From Muribaculaceae bacterium (GTDB taxonomy: Bacteria; Bacteroidota; Bacteroidia; Bacteroidales; Muribaculaceae), in contig JAFLTU010000001.1 of the NCBI GenBank assembly GCA_022509125.1, positions 84,521 to 148,520 on the forward strand: DNA of 64,000 nt, in the 5' to 3' direction. Below the pieces are notes generated by a model. The model made no database searches and was not told where the DNA came from. It saw only the letters and a program-made list of their open reading frames with translations. How positions within the stretch are numbered: the first letter of the stretch is position 1; each line of letters opens with the position of its first letter. Made by a program: the position numbers and the translations under genes. Of this stretch, positions 36,369 through 45,542 are shown piece after piece.

Positions 36369-37585
36369 TCGTATCTTATTGCTTCTATAGGATCAAGGTT
36401 AGAGGCTTTAGCAGCTGGATAAAAACCAAAAATAATGCCGATTGCCGTGCAAACCACGAAGGAGAGCACAACTGAAGAGGCTTCAATCACCACAGGCCAA
36501 TGAGCAATCACCCTGATCATCCAGGTTGTGAAAGCTCCTAATAGTATGCCGAGAATTCCACCTGTCACCGAAATGATCACAGCTTCTATAAGAAATTGCA
36601 TCATAATGTCATTTCCCCGGGCCCCGATACTCATTCTAAGTCCGATTTCGCGTGTTCGTTCCGTCACGCTCACTATCATAATATTCATGATGCCGATGCC
36701 GCCGACCAGAAGGGAGATTCCTGCCACGGCGGCCAAAAGCACTGTCATCATTGAGGAAGTGGAGGATATCATTTCTGCAAGTTCCTGCATCGATCTTATT
36801 GTGAAGTTATCAACATCAGAGTCTCGAAGTTTGTGTTGAGTCCTTAGAATGTCGGTGATTTCAGCGATAGTTCTTTGTGTCTCCTCTTCATCAATTGCGG
36901 AGGCTTGAATGCCTTGAAGGTAATCGGTCGCAAGAACACGTTTCATGACTGTGGTGTAAGGAGCCAGAGCAATGTTGTCTTGGTCTTGCCCCATGGTGTT
37001 GTAACCTTTTTCATCCAAAACCCCGATGATAGTCATAGGAATTGAACCGAATCTCACTACTTTCCCGACAGGATCTGTGCCGTCAGGAAAAAGATTGTCT
37101 ACCAAAGTTTTGCCAATGACAGCCACTTTAGCCGCTCTTTTAACATCATCTTCTGTAAACATTTCTCCCGAGGAGACTTTTCGTTGTCGTATTTCCAGAA
37201 ATTCGGAATTGACACCCTGGAGTTGCGAGGGATAATTGTTGTTGCCATAAATCCACTGACCGGAGCTTGACACTGTTGGAGTGATATTTTTAACCGTAGT
37301 GGCCTGATTGACTATAGCTTCATAATCAGAGGGTTTAAGCGTCTGCATATCGTCGCTGCTTTGGCGAACTCCCCCCCGATTCTCGGCTCCCGGGAAAATC
37401 ATAATCATATTGCTTCCCATTTCGGATATCTGAGCCTTGATGGAGTTTTTAGATCCCTGCCCAATAGCCAACATAGCGATGACAGCGCCGACACCGATAA
37501 TGACGCCAAGCATTGTGAGGAAACATCGCATCTTATTGTTGTTTAGGGCTTTAAGGGCCACTTTCAGAAGATTCTTGATATTCAT
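36365..37585 (-). CDS. MacB-like ABC transporter permease
   Basis: This 406-residue permease has an N-terminal span (about residues 18-40), a large periplasmic MacB_PCD domain and three C-terminal FtsX spans (MMTVLLAAVAGISLLVGGIG; MNIMIVSVTERTREIG; the last ends at PAAKASNLDPIEAIRYE). The C-terminal DPIEALRYE-type ending is standard. It lacks the ATPase domain fused in E. coli MacB; the ATPase is encoded separately upstream. With the MacA-like adaptor and TolC it forms an ATP-driven tripartite exporter. The substrate is unknown. Confidence 0.93.
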   Translation of the reverse strand: MNIKNLLKVALKALNNNKMRCFLTMLGVIIGVGAVIAMLAIGQGSKNSIKAQISEMGSNMIMIFPGAENRGGVRQSSDDMQTLKPSDYEAIVNQATTVKNITPTVSSSGQWIYGNNNYPSQLQGVNSEFLEIRQRKVSSGEMFTEDDVKRAAKVAVIGKTLVDNLFPDGTDPVGKVVRFGSIPMTIIGVLDEKGYNTMGQDQDNIALAPYTTVMKRVLATDYLQGIQASAIDEEETQRTIAEITDILRTQHKLRDSDVDNFTIRSMQELAEMISSTSSMMTVLLAAVAGISLLVGGIGIMNIMIVSVTERTREIGLRMSIGARGNDIMMQFLIEAVIISVTGGILGILLGAFTTWMIRVIAHWPVVIEASSVVLSFVVCTAIGIIFGFYPAAKASNLDPIEAIRYE

Positions 37586-37600
37586 CTGATAAAGAGGAAC

Positions 37601-38344
37601 TTAATCATTATCTACCGGGAGATTGTCATAGACTTCTTGAGCCGATTTGATGTCGGCATTATATTCATCGTTGACAATGCGGCCATCTTTTAAGAGTATG
37701 TTTCGAGAGGAATACATCGCGATTTCAGGGTTATGAGTCACGAATATAAGTGTCTTACCCTCCCTATAAAGCTTTTGAAAAAGAGTCAGGATAGAAAAAG
37801 AAGTTCGGGTGTCGAGATTTCCTGTGGCCTCGTCAGCCAGAATGATTGCCGGATTGTTAACAAGAGCTCTTGCAATGGCCACCCTCTGCTGTTGCCCGCC
37901 CGACATCTGGTTGCTGCGATGGAAGAGCCGATCTCCCAACCCCACTTCCTTAAGACATTTCTCAGCCATAGCTGTCCGTTCTTTCGCACTAATTGCTGAA
38001 TTATAAAGCAGTGGAAGCTCAACATTCTCTAAGGCAGTGGTCTTCGGGAGTAAATTATAATTCTGGAAGATGAATCCTATTTTACGGTTCCTTATTTTCG
38101 CCCTTTCATTTTTCCCCATTCCGCTTACGTTTATTCCATCGAGAAAATATTCTCCCGAGGTTGGAGTGTCGAGACAGCCCAACGTGTTTAGCAGAGTTGA
38201 TTTTCCCGACCCCGAGGTGCCCATTATCGTGACGAATTCGCCCTCATAGACTGTAAAGGATACTCCTCTCAAGGCCTTGACGGTTTCATCGCCAACTTTG
38301 AAATAGCGTTTGAGCTTTTCGATTCTAATAATCTCTTTAGGCAT
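37601..38344 (-). CDS. ABC transporter ATP-binding protein (MacB/LolD type)
   Basis: This 247-residue nucleotide-binding subunit carries Walker [10 protein letters not shown], the Q-loop [10 protein letters not shown], the signature [15 protein letters not shown], Walker [13 protein letters not shown] and the H-loop FVTHNPEIA. The NxLPKxTAxENVxLPLLY segment marks the MacB/LolD exporter group. It sits between the adaptor gene (5-nt gap) and the permease gene (15-nt gap), so all belong to the same operon. Confidence 0.95.
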   Translation of the reverse strand: MPKEIIRIEKLKRYFKVGDETVKALRGVSFTVYEGEFVTIMGTSGSGKSTLLNTLGCLDTPTSGEYFLDGINVSGMGKNERAKIRNRKIGFIFQNYNLLPKTTALENVELPLLYNSAISAKERTAMAEKCLKEVGLGDRLFHRSNQMSGGQQQRVAIARALVNNPAIILADEATGNLDTRTSFSILTLFQKLYREGKTLIFVTHNPEIAMYSSRNILLKDGRIVNDEYNADIKSAQEVYDNLPVDND

Positions 38345-38349
38345 TGCCG

Positions 38350-39540
38350 CTATTTTTTGGGTTCTTCTTTTTTATTCCTGTTGGCTCCCGGAGGTTTGGG
38401 CAGGAAGGGATTATCTTCAGGTTTAGCCCTTCCATTGTTTTTCATGACCTCGTTGTATTGTAGTGCCACTTTTTCTCCCGGTTGCAATCCTCCTACAATC
38501 TGTTGATAAATATTATTGGCGACCCCGACTTCTACAGCTGTCTCCACAAGTTGATTGTCTTTAAGGATCCACACCGAGTGTTCAGCTGGTTTGTCTAAGG
38601 GTTGGGGCTGGGGAAGACCCGATTCTTCCTCTTGAGGAGGGAGAGGTTGGAATTTTAGGGCCTTTAACGGCACCGCTAACACATCGTTAAGCTCGAGGGT
38701 GTAGATAGTCAGATTGGCTGTCATGCCCGGAATGAGCTTTAAATCGGGGTTAGGAGCGTTGACTATCACCTCATAGGTCACTACATTGGAGGTTGTGGTC
38801 GGATTAAGTCTAACCTGGGTAACTGTTCCACTGAAAACGTCGTCAGGATAAGCATCCACAGTGAAGGTGACGTGCTGTCCTGTCTTCACCTGTCCTATAT
38901 CTGCCTCATCTACATTCCCCACAACCTGCATGTTTTCAAGATCAGCGATTACGTAAAGATCAGCAACATTCATGCTTGAAACGACCGTCTGACCCACTTC
39001 GACCTCTCTTGAAATCACAATCCCATCAATGGGAGAATATATTTCCGCATAATTGAGGTTTTTAGCTGCCCTTACCCTGTCAGCCTTGCTCTTTTCAAAA
39101 CTTAGACGAGCCACATCGTAATCACGCTTTGAAGTCTGAAACTCATAGTCTGAAATCAACTGTTCGTCATGTAGTTTCTTATCGCGTTCATAGTTGCTTT
39201 TGGCGTATTCATAGCTTGCTTCTGCGGAGGCCATATTTGCGTCGGCACTTTTTAGATCTGACTCGAGGAGGGTTTTTTCAAGTTCGGCTAATAATTGACC
39301 TTTAGTGACGTGGTCATTATAGTCTACATATAGATGTTCGATTATGCCGGTGACTTGTGTTCCGACGTTGACCTGAGTGACAGATTCCATAGTGCCTGTT
39401 GCCGTGACAACTTCTGACATAGAAATCGGTTTGACCTCATAATCCTCAATCTCCATTTTTGCTTTCTCGCCACATCCGGCCAAAAGGCTTGCAAGAAAGC
39501 CTAAAAATAATGACGAAAGAGGTAGTTTATATCTTTTCAT
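38350..39540 (-). CDS. MacA-like periplasmic adaptor (HlyD family lipoprotein)
   Basis: This 396-residue adaptor linking the ABC permease to TolC has a lipoprotein signal ending SLLAGC (Cys about residue 23), then the lipoyl half (VDYNDHVTKGQLLAELEK), a coiled-coil hairpin (residues about 90-160), the second lipoyl half (IYSPIDGIVISREVEVGQTV) and beta domains. The end is Pro/Lys-rich and probably disordered (KPEDNPFLPKPPGANRNKKE). Second gene of the tolC-macA-ATPase-permease operon. Confidence 0.93.
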   Translation of the reverse strand: MKRYKLPLSSLFLGFLASLLAGCGEKAKMEIEDYEVKPISMSEVVTATGTMESVTQVNVGTQVTGIIEHLYVDYNDHVTKGQLLAELEKTLLESDLKSADANMASAEASYEYAKSNYERDKKLHDEQLISDYEFQTSKRDYDVARLSFEKSKADRVRAAKNLNYAEIYSPIDGIVISREVEVGQTVVSSMNVADLYVIADLENMQVVGNVDEADIGQVKTGQHVTFTVDAYPDDVFSGTVTQVRLNPTTTSNVVTYEVIVNAPNPDLKLIPGMTANLTIYTLELNDVLAVPLKALKFQPLPPQEEESGLPQPQPLDKPAEHSVWILKDNQLVETAVEVGVANNIYQQIVGGLQPGEKVALQYNEVMKNNGRAKPEDNPFLPKPPGANRNKKEEPKK

Positions 39541-39552
39541 AATTTAAAAATT

Positions 39553-40929
39553 TCAGGGTATTGACACTTGTCTGGTCGCGTAGAAGTCAATTGTTTTGTT
39601 AGATAAAATCGCCATGTATTTACTTTGTAGCAATTCCAGACGAGCATTGAGAAGATTGTTGTGAGCCGTCAGTAATTCCAAAGGATTAACGAGTCCGAGC
39701 TCAAATTGTCGGTCTACGAGTTCTGCCGTAAGGGTTGTGGCTTCGAGTTGAGTTTGGCCTGAAATATATTTGGCCCGTGCATTGTCGCTCTCGATAAAGA
39801 GGTTTTCAATAGTTTGCGATAGTTCGTTTTTTAGTTGTGTTTGAGTAAGGTCATAATCGAGTGCTTGAAGTTTAGCTATGTTGATTGCTCTTCGAGTGGC
39901 ATTTCCGTCGTAGATCGGCACCGAAAAGCTAAGACCGATATTTTCGTTGAAGAAATTTTTCATTTGCTTTCCCCATGAGAATCCTCCCGTTGAGTTGTAG
40001 GCAGTTCCGAGTCCCCCGTTTAAAGAGATTGAAGGTAAATAACCGGCTTTTGCAATTTTGAGATTATAGTTGAAAATGGATTTATTCAATTCATTGCTTT
40101 TGAACTGCGGGAGCCAGTTCATGGCTATTTCAAACACCTGCGTTTTCGTTGGAAGAGGAGCATTCACAAGATTGTCGGAGAAATCGACCTCTTGAATATT
40201 TAATTCATAGTCAAGACTGAGATTAAGAAGATTTTTAAGGGTCACTTTGGCAGAGGCATAAGAAGATTGCGCCTGCACGAGATTATACTCGTCTTGGGCT
40301 TTCTGACTCTCTATTTGCGCATAATCCACCCGAGAAGTCCTTCCGGTCTCCATTAGCCGTTTGGTGCGTTGTGCTTGAGCAGTGCTGACTTCGAGTGATT
40401 TGCGTGCAATGTCGATAGCCTCAGCCGAATAAAGGATATTTAGATAAGCTTGGAGAATTCCGAGCTGGAGGTTTTTGACCACATCGTCGCCATAGAGTTG
40501 TTGTTGGATTTTGAAAAGTTTGTTTGTTTCCACTCTATATTTTCTGGCATTACCTTCCCAGATTGTCCAGCTGGCATTTATGTTATAAGAACTGTTATAA
40601 GAATTACGTGTCTGACCGTATGCCGGGGCTGCATAATTTGTAAAGGATTGGTTGGTGGAGAATCCAACATAGGGTAGATAAGCATCTTTTGCCATACCAA
40701 TATTTTGATCGGATTCAAGCACCGAGAGCATTGCCGAGCGAATGTCGATATTATTTGCAATTGCCCAATTGACGCAATCGTCGTAGGTCCAGACTGCCGG
40801 CATCATCATAGGAGACTGTGAGGTGACATCGTCGGATGTGAAGCCGGAAGGGAAATTGAATTGTTCTGCTCTGAGGTTAATGAATGTCAGAAAAAAAGAC
40901 AGAAATAATAGCAGATATCTATTAGACAT
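39553..40929 (-). CDS. TolC family outer membrane protein (of the ABC exporter operon)
   Basis: This 458-residue outer membrane channel opens the ABC exporter operon. The signal peptide is MSNRYLLLFLSFFLTFINLR with cleavage near residue 22. Two OEP repeats follow, with characteristic segments WTYDDCVNWAIANNIDIR, RAEALKxx-type helices and LEATTLTAELVDRQFELGLV near the end. It is distinct in sequence from the TolC of the RND operon at 16.4 kb. Confidence 0.93.
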   Translation of the reverse strand: MSNRYLLLFLSFFLTFINLRAEQFNFPSGFTSDDVTSQSPMMMPAVWTYDDCVNWAIANNIDIRSAMLSVLESDQNIGMAKDAYLPYVGFSTNQSFTNYAAPAYGQTRNSYNSSYNINASWTIWEGNARKYRVETNKLFKIQQQLYGDDVVKNLQLGILQAYLNILYSAEAIDIARKSLEVSTAQAQRTKRLMETGRTSRVDYAQIESQKAQDEYNLVQAQSSYASAKVTLKNLLNLSLDYELNIQEVDFSDNLVNAPLPTKTQVFEIAMNWLPQFKSNELNKSIFNYNLKIAKAGYLPSISLNGGLGTAYNSTGGFSWGKQMKNFFNENIGLSFSVPIYDGNATRRAINIAKLQALDYDLTQTQLKNELSQTIENLFIESDNARAKYISGQTQLEATTLTAELVDRQFELGLVNPLELLTAHNNLLNARLELLQSKYMAILSNKTIDFYATRQVSIP

Positions 40930-40950
40930 GTGGAAATCTTATGTGGATTA

Positions 40951-40958
40951 CAAAGTTA
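40951..40958 (-). promoter_or_regulatory. -7 box upstream of the ABC exporter operon
   Basis: TAACTTTG on the minus strand (40958-40951) matches TAnnTTTG, 22 nt before the tolC ATG. No clear -33 box at the usual distance. Confidence 0.45.
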
Positions 40959-41041
40959 GGCATTTTTTATCGTTTTGAATTAAGAGGGATATGTTAATAA
41001 AAATAAAATCCTTTTAAGGGAGAATCCAGCTTAATTGTTAT

Positions 41042-41072
41042 TTTGAAAATTGCGAAAATAATATTACATTTG
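41042..41072 (+). promoter_or_regulatory. Promoter of the DUF4435-glgB-DUF4923 transcript
   Basis: TTTG (41042-41045), 19 nt, TACATTTG (41065-41072): both boxes match exactly. The leader before the ATG is about 34 nt. No other promoter is evident before glgB, so glgB is probably transcribed from here. Confidence 0.75.
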
Positions 41073-41111
41073 AAACAATAAAACCCAAGACTTTAAACAA
41101 CTCTTTTACCG

Positions 41112-42710
41112 ATGCGTTCCCTTCATTTGCCTCCGAAGACAGGCGACGTAGCACCTCCACAGTTACCCGACGGGCGGATGCTTACCATAATAGGGGGAAG
41201 TGGTGCGGGGAAGACTCGTTTTATGGAGAAACTCATGGAGTTGACCGGTGAGCGGACTTATTGTCTTTCAGCAATCCGGGCCCCATTCCCGGAAAGAGTC
41301 GAATCAAAACTCAAGGGGAGCATCGACGATCTTTATTCGAGAGCAGCTGCCCGACGACCCTACATGCGTACAAACGCTGTCAGCGAGCTCGAAAAATTGA
41401 TTTTCATGCTCTTTGCAGATGAGTTTGAGCAATTGCTGAAATTGAAGGAAAGAAGTCGCAAAGGAAACCTACATAAATTTCCCTCCACACGACTCGATAA
41501 ATTAAAAGATGTATGGGAAAAGATTTTTCCCGGTAATAAAATAGTGAGCGGTGACGGCACTCTGATGTTTTCAACTGTTTCGGGCGACGATTTAATACCG
41601 GCCGAGCGCTTGAGTCAAGGAGAAATGGCAGTTCTTTATTATGTTGCAGGTTCTCTTTATGCCATGCAAAACGCTGTTATTTTTATAGATGCACCCTCCC
41701 TATTTCTTCATCCCACTATTCTCAATAGCCTATGGAATGCAATAGAGACGCTGCGTCCCGATTGCACTTTCGTCTATAATTCTGTGGATGTGGAATTCGT
41801 GAGCTCCCGCAACCGAAATGTCATTCTTTGGGTGAAAAGCTACGAGGCTAACAATCGGAAGTGGGATTATGAAATAATAAAATCGGGGGAAATAAGGGAA
41901 GATGTCTTCATAGAGCTTGTAGGATCGCGAAAGCCTGTCTTGTTTATTGAAGGAGATATGGCGCATAGTATTGACGCAAAGCTCTATCCTCTGGTTTTCC
42001 CTGATTATACTGTTAAACCCCTGGGGTCTTGTGACAAAGTGATAGAGACAACACGCTCTTTCAATGGGTTGACCAATATGCACCATCTTGAGAGTCATGG
42101 GATTGTAGATCGCGATAGACGCACATCTCAAGAGGTCTCATATCTGAGGAAGAAATCAGTGATGGTGCCTGATGTTGCTGAGGTGGAAAATTTCTTCCTT
42201 CTTGAAGATGTGGTCCGAACTATGGCAAAACTTAGAGGCAAAAATCCGGACCAAATCCTTGCCAAGGTTAAGAAAAAAGCCTTCGCAATCTTCAACCAGC
42301 GGCTTCATCAACAGGCACTTGAACACGTGCGCCATCGAGCTAAACGAGAAGTCGATGCAAAAATCGATGCTAAATTCTCCTGCATAACTGCGATGGAAAC
42401 CCATTTGCGGCAGCTGATCAATATTTTGAAACCTCGGACCCATTATAACGAATTGGTGAAATCTTTTCAGGCCATTGTTCATAATAAGGATTATCCCTCT
42501 CTGCTTCGTGTCTTCAATCACAAACCTTTGATGGCGGAATGTGAGCTTCCGATGCTTCTTGGCTATAAGAATAAAGATGACTACGTTAAAGGTGTCATCA
42601 GCCAATTAAAAGCCGGAGGACCGGAGTCAGATAAGATGAGGATGGCAATCCGCAAAGCCCTTGTGGCTGAGCCTGAAGAGAATCCAGTTATTGATTTGAA
42701 ATCAATGTAA
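41112..42710 (+). CDS. AAA/ABC-type ATPase with DUF4435 (OLD-like Toprim) domain
   Basis: This 532-residue protein resembles OLD-family nucleases. The N-terminal ABC-type ATPase domain has Walker A GGSGAGKT (residues 28-35), a helical insertion, and the signature LSQGE (167-171). Walker B reads VIFIDAPSLFLHP (189-201), with Ala where the catalytic Glu (DEPE) is expected, and the usual THS switch is VYNSVDVEF. The DUF4435 domain (about 273-370) keeps the Toprim-type acidic residues E280 (FIEGD), D333/D335 (VDRDR) and E357/E359 (EVENF). A charged helical tail follows. OLD-like proteins are often anti-phage nucleases, but this one is 27 nt ahead of glgB and alone. Function unknown. Confidence 0.85.
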   Translation: MRSLHLPPKTGDVAPPQLPDGRMLTIIGGSGAGKTRFMEKLMELTGERTYCLSAIRAPFPERVESKLKGSIDDLYSRAAARRPYMRTNAVSELEKLIFMLFADEFEQLLKLKERSRKGNLHKFPSTRLDKLKDVWEKIFPGNKIVSGDGTLMFSTVSGDDLIPAERLSQGEMAVLYYVAGSLYAMQNAVIFIDAPSLFLHPTILNSLWNAIETLRPDCTFVYNSVDVEFVSSRNRNVILWVKSYEANNRKWDYEIIKSGEIREDVFIELVGSRKPVLFIEGDMAHSIDAKLYPLVFPDYTVKPLGSCDKVIETTRSFNGLTNMHHLESHGIVDRDRRTSQEVSYLRKKSVMVPDVAEVENFFLLEDVVRTMAKLRGKNPDQILAKVKKKAFAIFNQRLHQQALEHVRHRAKREVDAKIDAKFSCITAMETHLRQLINILKPRTHYNELVKSFQAIVHNKDYPSLLRVFNHKPLMAECELPMLLGYKNKDDYVKGVISQLKAGGPESDKMRMAIRKALVAEPEENPVIDLKSM

Positions 42711-42737
42711 GAATTGAAAAAGAAAACATAAAAAATT

Positions 42738-44786
42738 ATGAAAAAGAAATTAGCATTTTTACGCAACGATCCATGGCTTGAGCCCTTTGCGGCAGCCATA
42801 GAAGGTCGCCATCAGGATGTGGAGAGAAAGCTTGAGGAAATAACGGCCTCAACCAATGGTTCGCTATCAGAATTTGCGAATGCCTATAAATATTACGGCC
42901 TTCACCATTTGGCCGGAGGAGGATGGATATTCCGTGAATTCGCACCCAATGCCACAGAAATATGGCTCATAGGCACCTTCTCCGATTGGAAACTTGAGGA
43001 TAAATACAAATTAACCCGCATCAACTATGGCGACTGGCAATTGAAACTGGAAGAAGATGACCTTCACAATGGCGATCTCTTCAAAATGTTTGTGAAATGG
43101 CATGGTGGGGAGGGTGAACGTATCCCTGCATATGCCGAGAGAGTGGTACAGGATGAAACCACAAAAATATTTTCCGCCCAGGTTTATGCCCCGGAAAAAC
43201 CTTATAAATTTAAGGTGAAGAAATTTGCTCCGGATGTGAAGCCCTTGCTTATATATGAATGCCATATCGGTATGGCCCAGGAGTCAGAAGGTGTGGGAAG
43301 CTACAATGAATTTAGAGAGAATATTTTGCCTCGAATAGCAGCCGATGGTTATAACGCTATCCAGATTATGGCCATTCAGGAACATCCTTATTATGGCTCG
43401 TTTGGTTACCATGTAAGCAGTTTTTACGCACCGAGTTCCCGGTTTGGCACCCCCGATGATCTCAAACGTCTCATCGACGAGGCCCATAAGCTCGGGATTG
43501 CAGTGATTATGGACATAGTGCATTCCCATGCGGTGAAAAATGAAATCGAAGGGCTCGGACGGCTTGATGGCAGCTATGACCTCTATTTCTATGGAGACCA
43601 TAGGAGGGAGCATCCCGCTTGGGACTCACTCCTATTCGACTACGGCAAGAATTCTGTGCTCCATTTCCTTTTGTCAAACTGCAAATATTGGCTTGAAGAA
43701 TTCAAATTTGATGGTTTCAGATTTGATGGGGTGACTTCCATGCTATATTATGACCATGGACTTGGGAAAGCCTTTGGTTCTTACGCAGACTACTACGATG
43801 GTAATCAAGATACCAATGCTCTTACTTATCTGACGTTGGCCAATATCCTCATCCATGAGGTGAATCCGAAGGCAGTCACCATCGCCGAAGAGATGAGCGG
43901 CATGCCGGGGCTGGCCGTGAAATTCGAGGATGGCGGAATCGGTTTCGACTATAGAATGGCTATGGGTGTGCCCGATTATTGGATCAAAATGATAAAGGAG
44001 AAAAAAGATGAAGACTGGCATCCTACCTCCATATTCTGGGAACTTACTAACCGAAGGGCCGACGAGAAAACCATCTCCTATTGCGAAAGTCATGATCAGG
44101 CGCTTGTGGGGGATAAGACTATTATTTTCCGGCTCATTGACAAGGAGATGTATTGGCACATGATGACCGGCGACAACGACGGCACTGTGTCAAGGGGCAT
44201 GGCTCTCCATAAGATGATTCGCCTGGTCACATTAGCAACCATCAATGGAGGATATCTGAATTTTATGGGTAACGAATTCGGTCATCCGGAATGGATCGAT
44301 TTCCCCCGTGAAGGCAACGGATGGAGTTATAAGTATGCACGCAGGCAATGGGATCTGGTTGATCGTGAAGACCTGAAATATCGATTCCTGAATGCTTTTG
44401 ACAACGATATGATCGAGGTTGTCTCCGGAGTTTATAATTTCCAGGCTTTACCCGTGGAAAAACTGTGGGAAAAAGACGATGATCAAATACTGTCCTTCAT
44501 GCGTGGTGACCTGATTTTCGTATTTAACTGGAATCCGACAAGGAGTTTCGAGGGTTACGGCTTCCTAGCTCCGGAAGGGGAATATGAGGTTGTGCTTGAT
44601 TCGGATGCCCTTGGATACGGAGGCTATGGATTGGTGGATGACAAAGTTAGACATTTCACAAGTCCTGATCCTCTCTACAAACCTTCCGGGAAGGGATGGC
44701 TTAAGCTATATCTTCCGGCGCGCACAGCCATGGTGCTAAAGAAGATTAAACCATCTCGGCCAAAAAAGGTCACAAATAAAAAGTGA
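42738..44786 (+). CDS. glgB: 1,4-alpha-glucan branching enzyme (GH13)
   Basis: GlgB forms alpha-1,6 branches in glycogen. The 682 residues begin with a CBM48 (GGWIFREFAPNATEIWLIG; residues about 55-150). The GH13 barrel carries DIVHSHAVKNE, the nucleophile Asp in FDGFRFDGVTSM, the acid/base Glu in TIAEEMSGMP, and YCESHDQALVGDKT with the third carboxylate. The arrangement, with HMMTGDNDGTVSRGMALHKM, is closer to the eukaryotic-type branching enzymes than to E. coli GlgB, as usual in Bacteroidetes. It is preceded by the DUF4435 gene and followed after 14 nt by a small exported protein. No glgA or glgP is in the window. Confidence 0.97.
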   Translation: MKKKLAFLRNDPWLEPFAAAIEGRHQDVERKLEEITASTNGSLSEFANAYKYYGLHHLAGGGWIFREFAPNATEIWLIGTFSDWKLEDKYKLTRINYGDWQLKLEEDDLHNGDLFKMFVKWHGGEGERIPAYAERVVQDETTKIFSAQVYAPEKPYKFKVKKFAPDVKPLLIYECHIGMAQESEGVGSYNEFRENILPRIAADGYNAIQIMAIQEHPYYGSFGYHVSSFYAPSSRFGTPDDLKRLIDEAHKLGIAVIMDIVHSHAVKNEIEGLGRLDGSYDLYFYGDHRREHPAWDSLLFDYGKNSVLHFLLSNCKYWLEEFKFDGFRFDGVTSMLYYDHGLGKAFGSYADYYDGNQDTNALTYLTLANILIHEVNPKAVTIAEEMSGMPGLAVKFEDGGIGFDYRMAMGVPDYWIKMIKEKKDEDWHPTSIFWELTNRRADEKTISYCESHDQALVGDKTIIFRLIDKEMYWHMMTGDNDGTVSRGMALHKMIRLVTLATINGGYLNFMGNEFGHPEWIDFPREGNGWSYKYARRQWDLVDREDLKYRFLNAFDNDMIEVVSGVYNFQALPVEKLWEKDDDQILSFMRGDLIFVFNWNPTRSFEGYGFLAPEGEYEVVLDSDALGYGGYGLVDDKVRHFTSPDPLYKPSGKGWLKLYLPARTAMVLKKIKPSRPKKVTNKK

Positions 44787-44800
44787 AAAATTTATATAAG

Positions 44801-45535
44801 ATGAAATTAATCAAAAGATTAATGGTAGTCGCTATGATTGTGGCGACTACCATTGGAGCGAATGCACAAGGTATCGGTGACATTCTTGGCGGACTTGGAG
44901 GCAACTCAGGTTCAAGTAAAAGTGGAGTAGGGGATATATTAAGTGGAGTGATAGAAGGTGTCTTCACCAAAACGAATCTGACCCTGGCTGACTTGGTAGG
45001 TGAGTATCAGGCTCAGGGCCCGGCTGTCACCTTCAAGAGTGATAATTTTCTGCAGAAAGCCGGAGGTATTGCCGGAGCAGCCACTATTGAATCTAAACTC
45101 AAACCCTACTATGAGCAATATGGGCTCAACAACATGACACTTATAGTGGACCAAGATGCTAACTTCACTATGAAAGTGAAATCCCTCAGCCTCAAGGGCA
45201 CCATCAGTCCGCAAGATTCTGAAGGAGCTTTTACTTTTAATTTTAGTGTTTTGGGAATAAATCTGGGAGGATTCAAGGCTTATATTGAAAAAAGCGGCCG
45301 AAACCTCAACCTTATGTTTGATGCCACAAAACTTAAGAGTTTTATTTCAACAGTGGCAAAACTGACCGGGAATTCGATGGCCTCAGCTCTAAGCAGTATA
45401 CTAGACAGCTATGACGGAGCTTGCATAGGATGGAAGATGGTTTCAACATCCCAACCTGAAAATAACTCCGGCTCTGCCTCATCCTCTGGTCTGGGAACTC
45501 TGAAGGATATTTTAACTGGAGGAGGAAATAAATGA
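44801..45535 (+). CDS. DUF4923 family exported protein
   Basis: This 244-residue exported protein is known from Bacteroidales, function unknown. The signal peptide is MKLIKRLMVVAMIVATTIGA, cleaved after ANAQ near residue 23. The next 25 residues are a Gly/Ser-rich linker (GIGDILGGLGGNSGSSKSG), then the conserved TNLTLADLVGEYQAQGPAV core and a beta-rich body, and a second Gly/Ser-rich end. A GTG at 44783 would add six residues and overlap glgB; the ATG gives a clean signal sequence. The signal-peptide codons contain a perfect 12-bp inverted repeat (44821-44854). Confidence 0.88.
   Translation: MKLIKRLMVVAMIVATTIGANAQGIGDILGGLGGNSGSSKSGVGDILSGVIEGVFTKTNLTLADLVGEYQAQGPAVTFKSDNFLQKAGGIAGAATIESKLKPYYEQYGLNNMTLIVDQDANFTMKVKSLSLKGTISPQDSEGAFTFNFSVLGINLGGFKAYIEKSGRNLNLMFDATKLKSFISTVAKLTGNSMASALSSILDSYDGACIGWKMVSTSQPENNSGSASSSGLGTLKDILTGGGNK
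44821..44854. repeat. Perfect 12-bp stem-loop within the DUF4923 signal-peptide codons
   Basis: AATGGTAGTCGC (44821-44832) and GCGACTACCATT (44843-44854) flank a 10-nt loop. In the mRNA this is a stable hairpin starting 18 nt after the start codon's end. Confidence 0.85.
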
Positions 45536-45542
45536 GCCTTCA

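Noticed and set aside
41112..45535. DUF4435-glgB-DUF4923 as a multi-gene defence island
   Set aside because: glgB is a housekeeping gene and no nuclease partner, toxin, reverse transcriptase or mobile element is nearby. Only the single DUF4435 gene merits follow-up.
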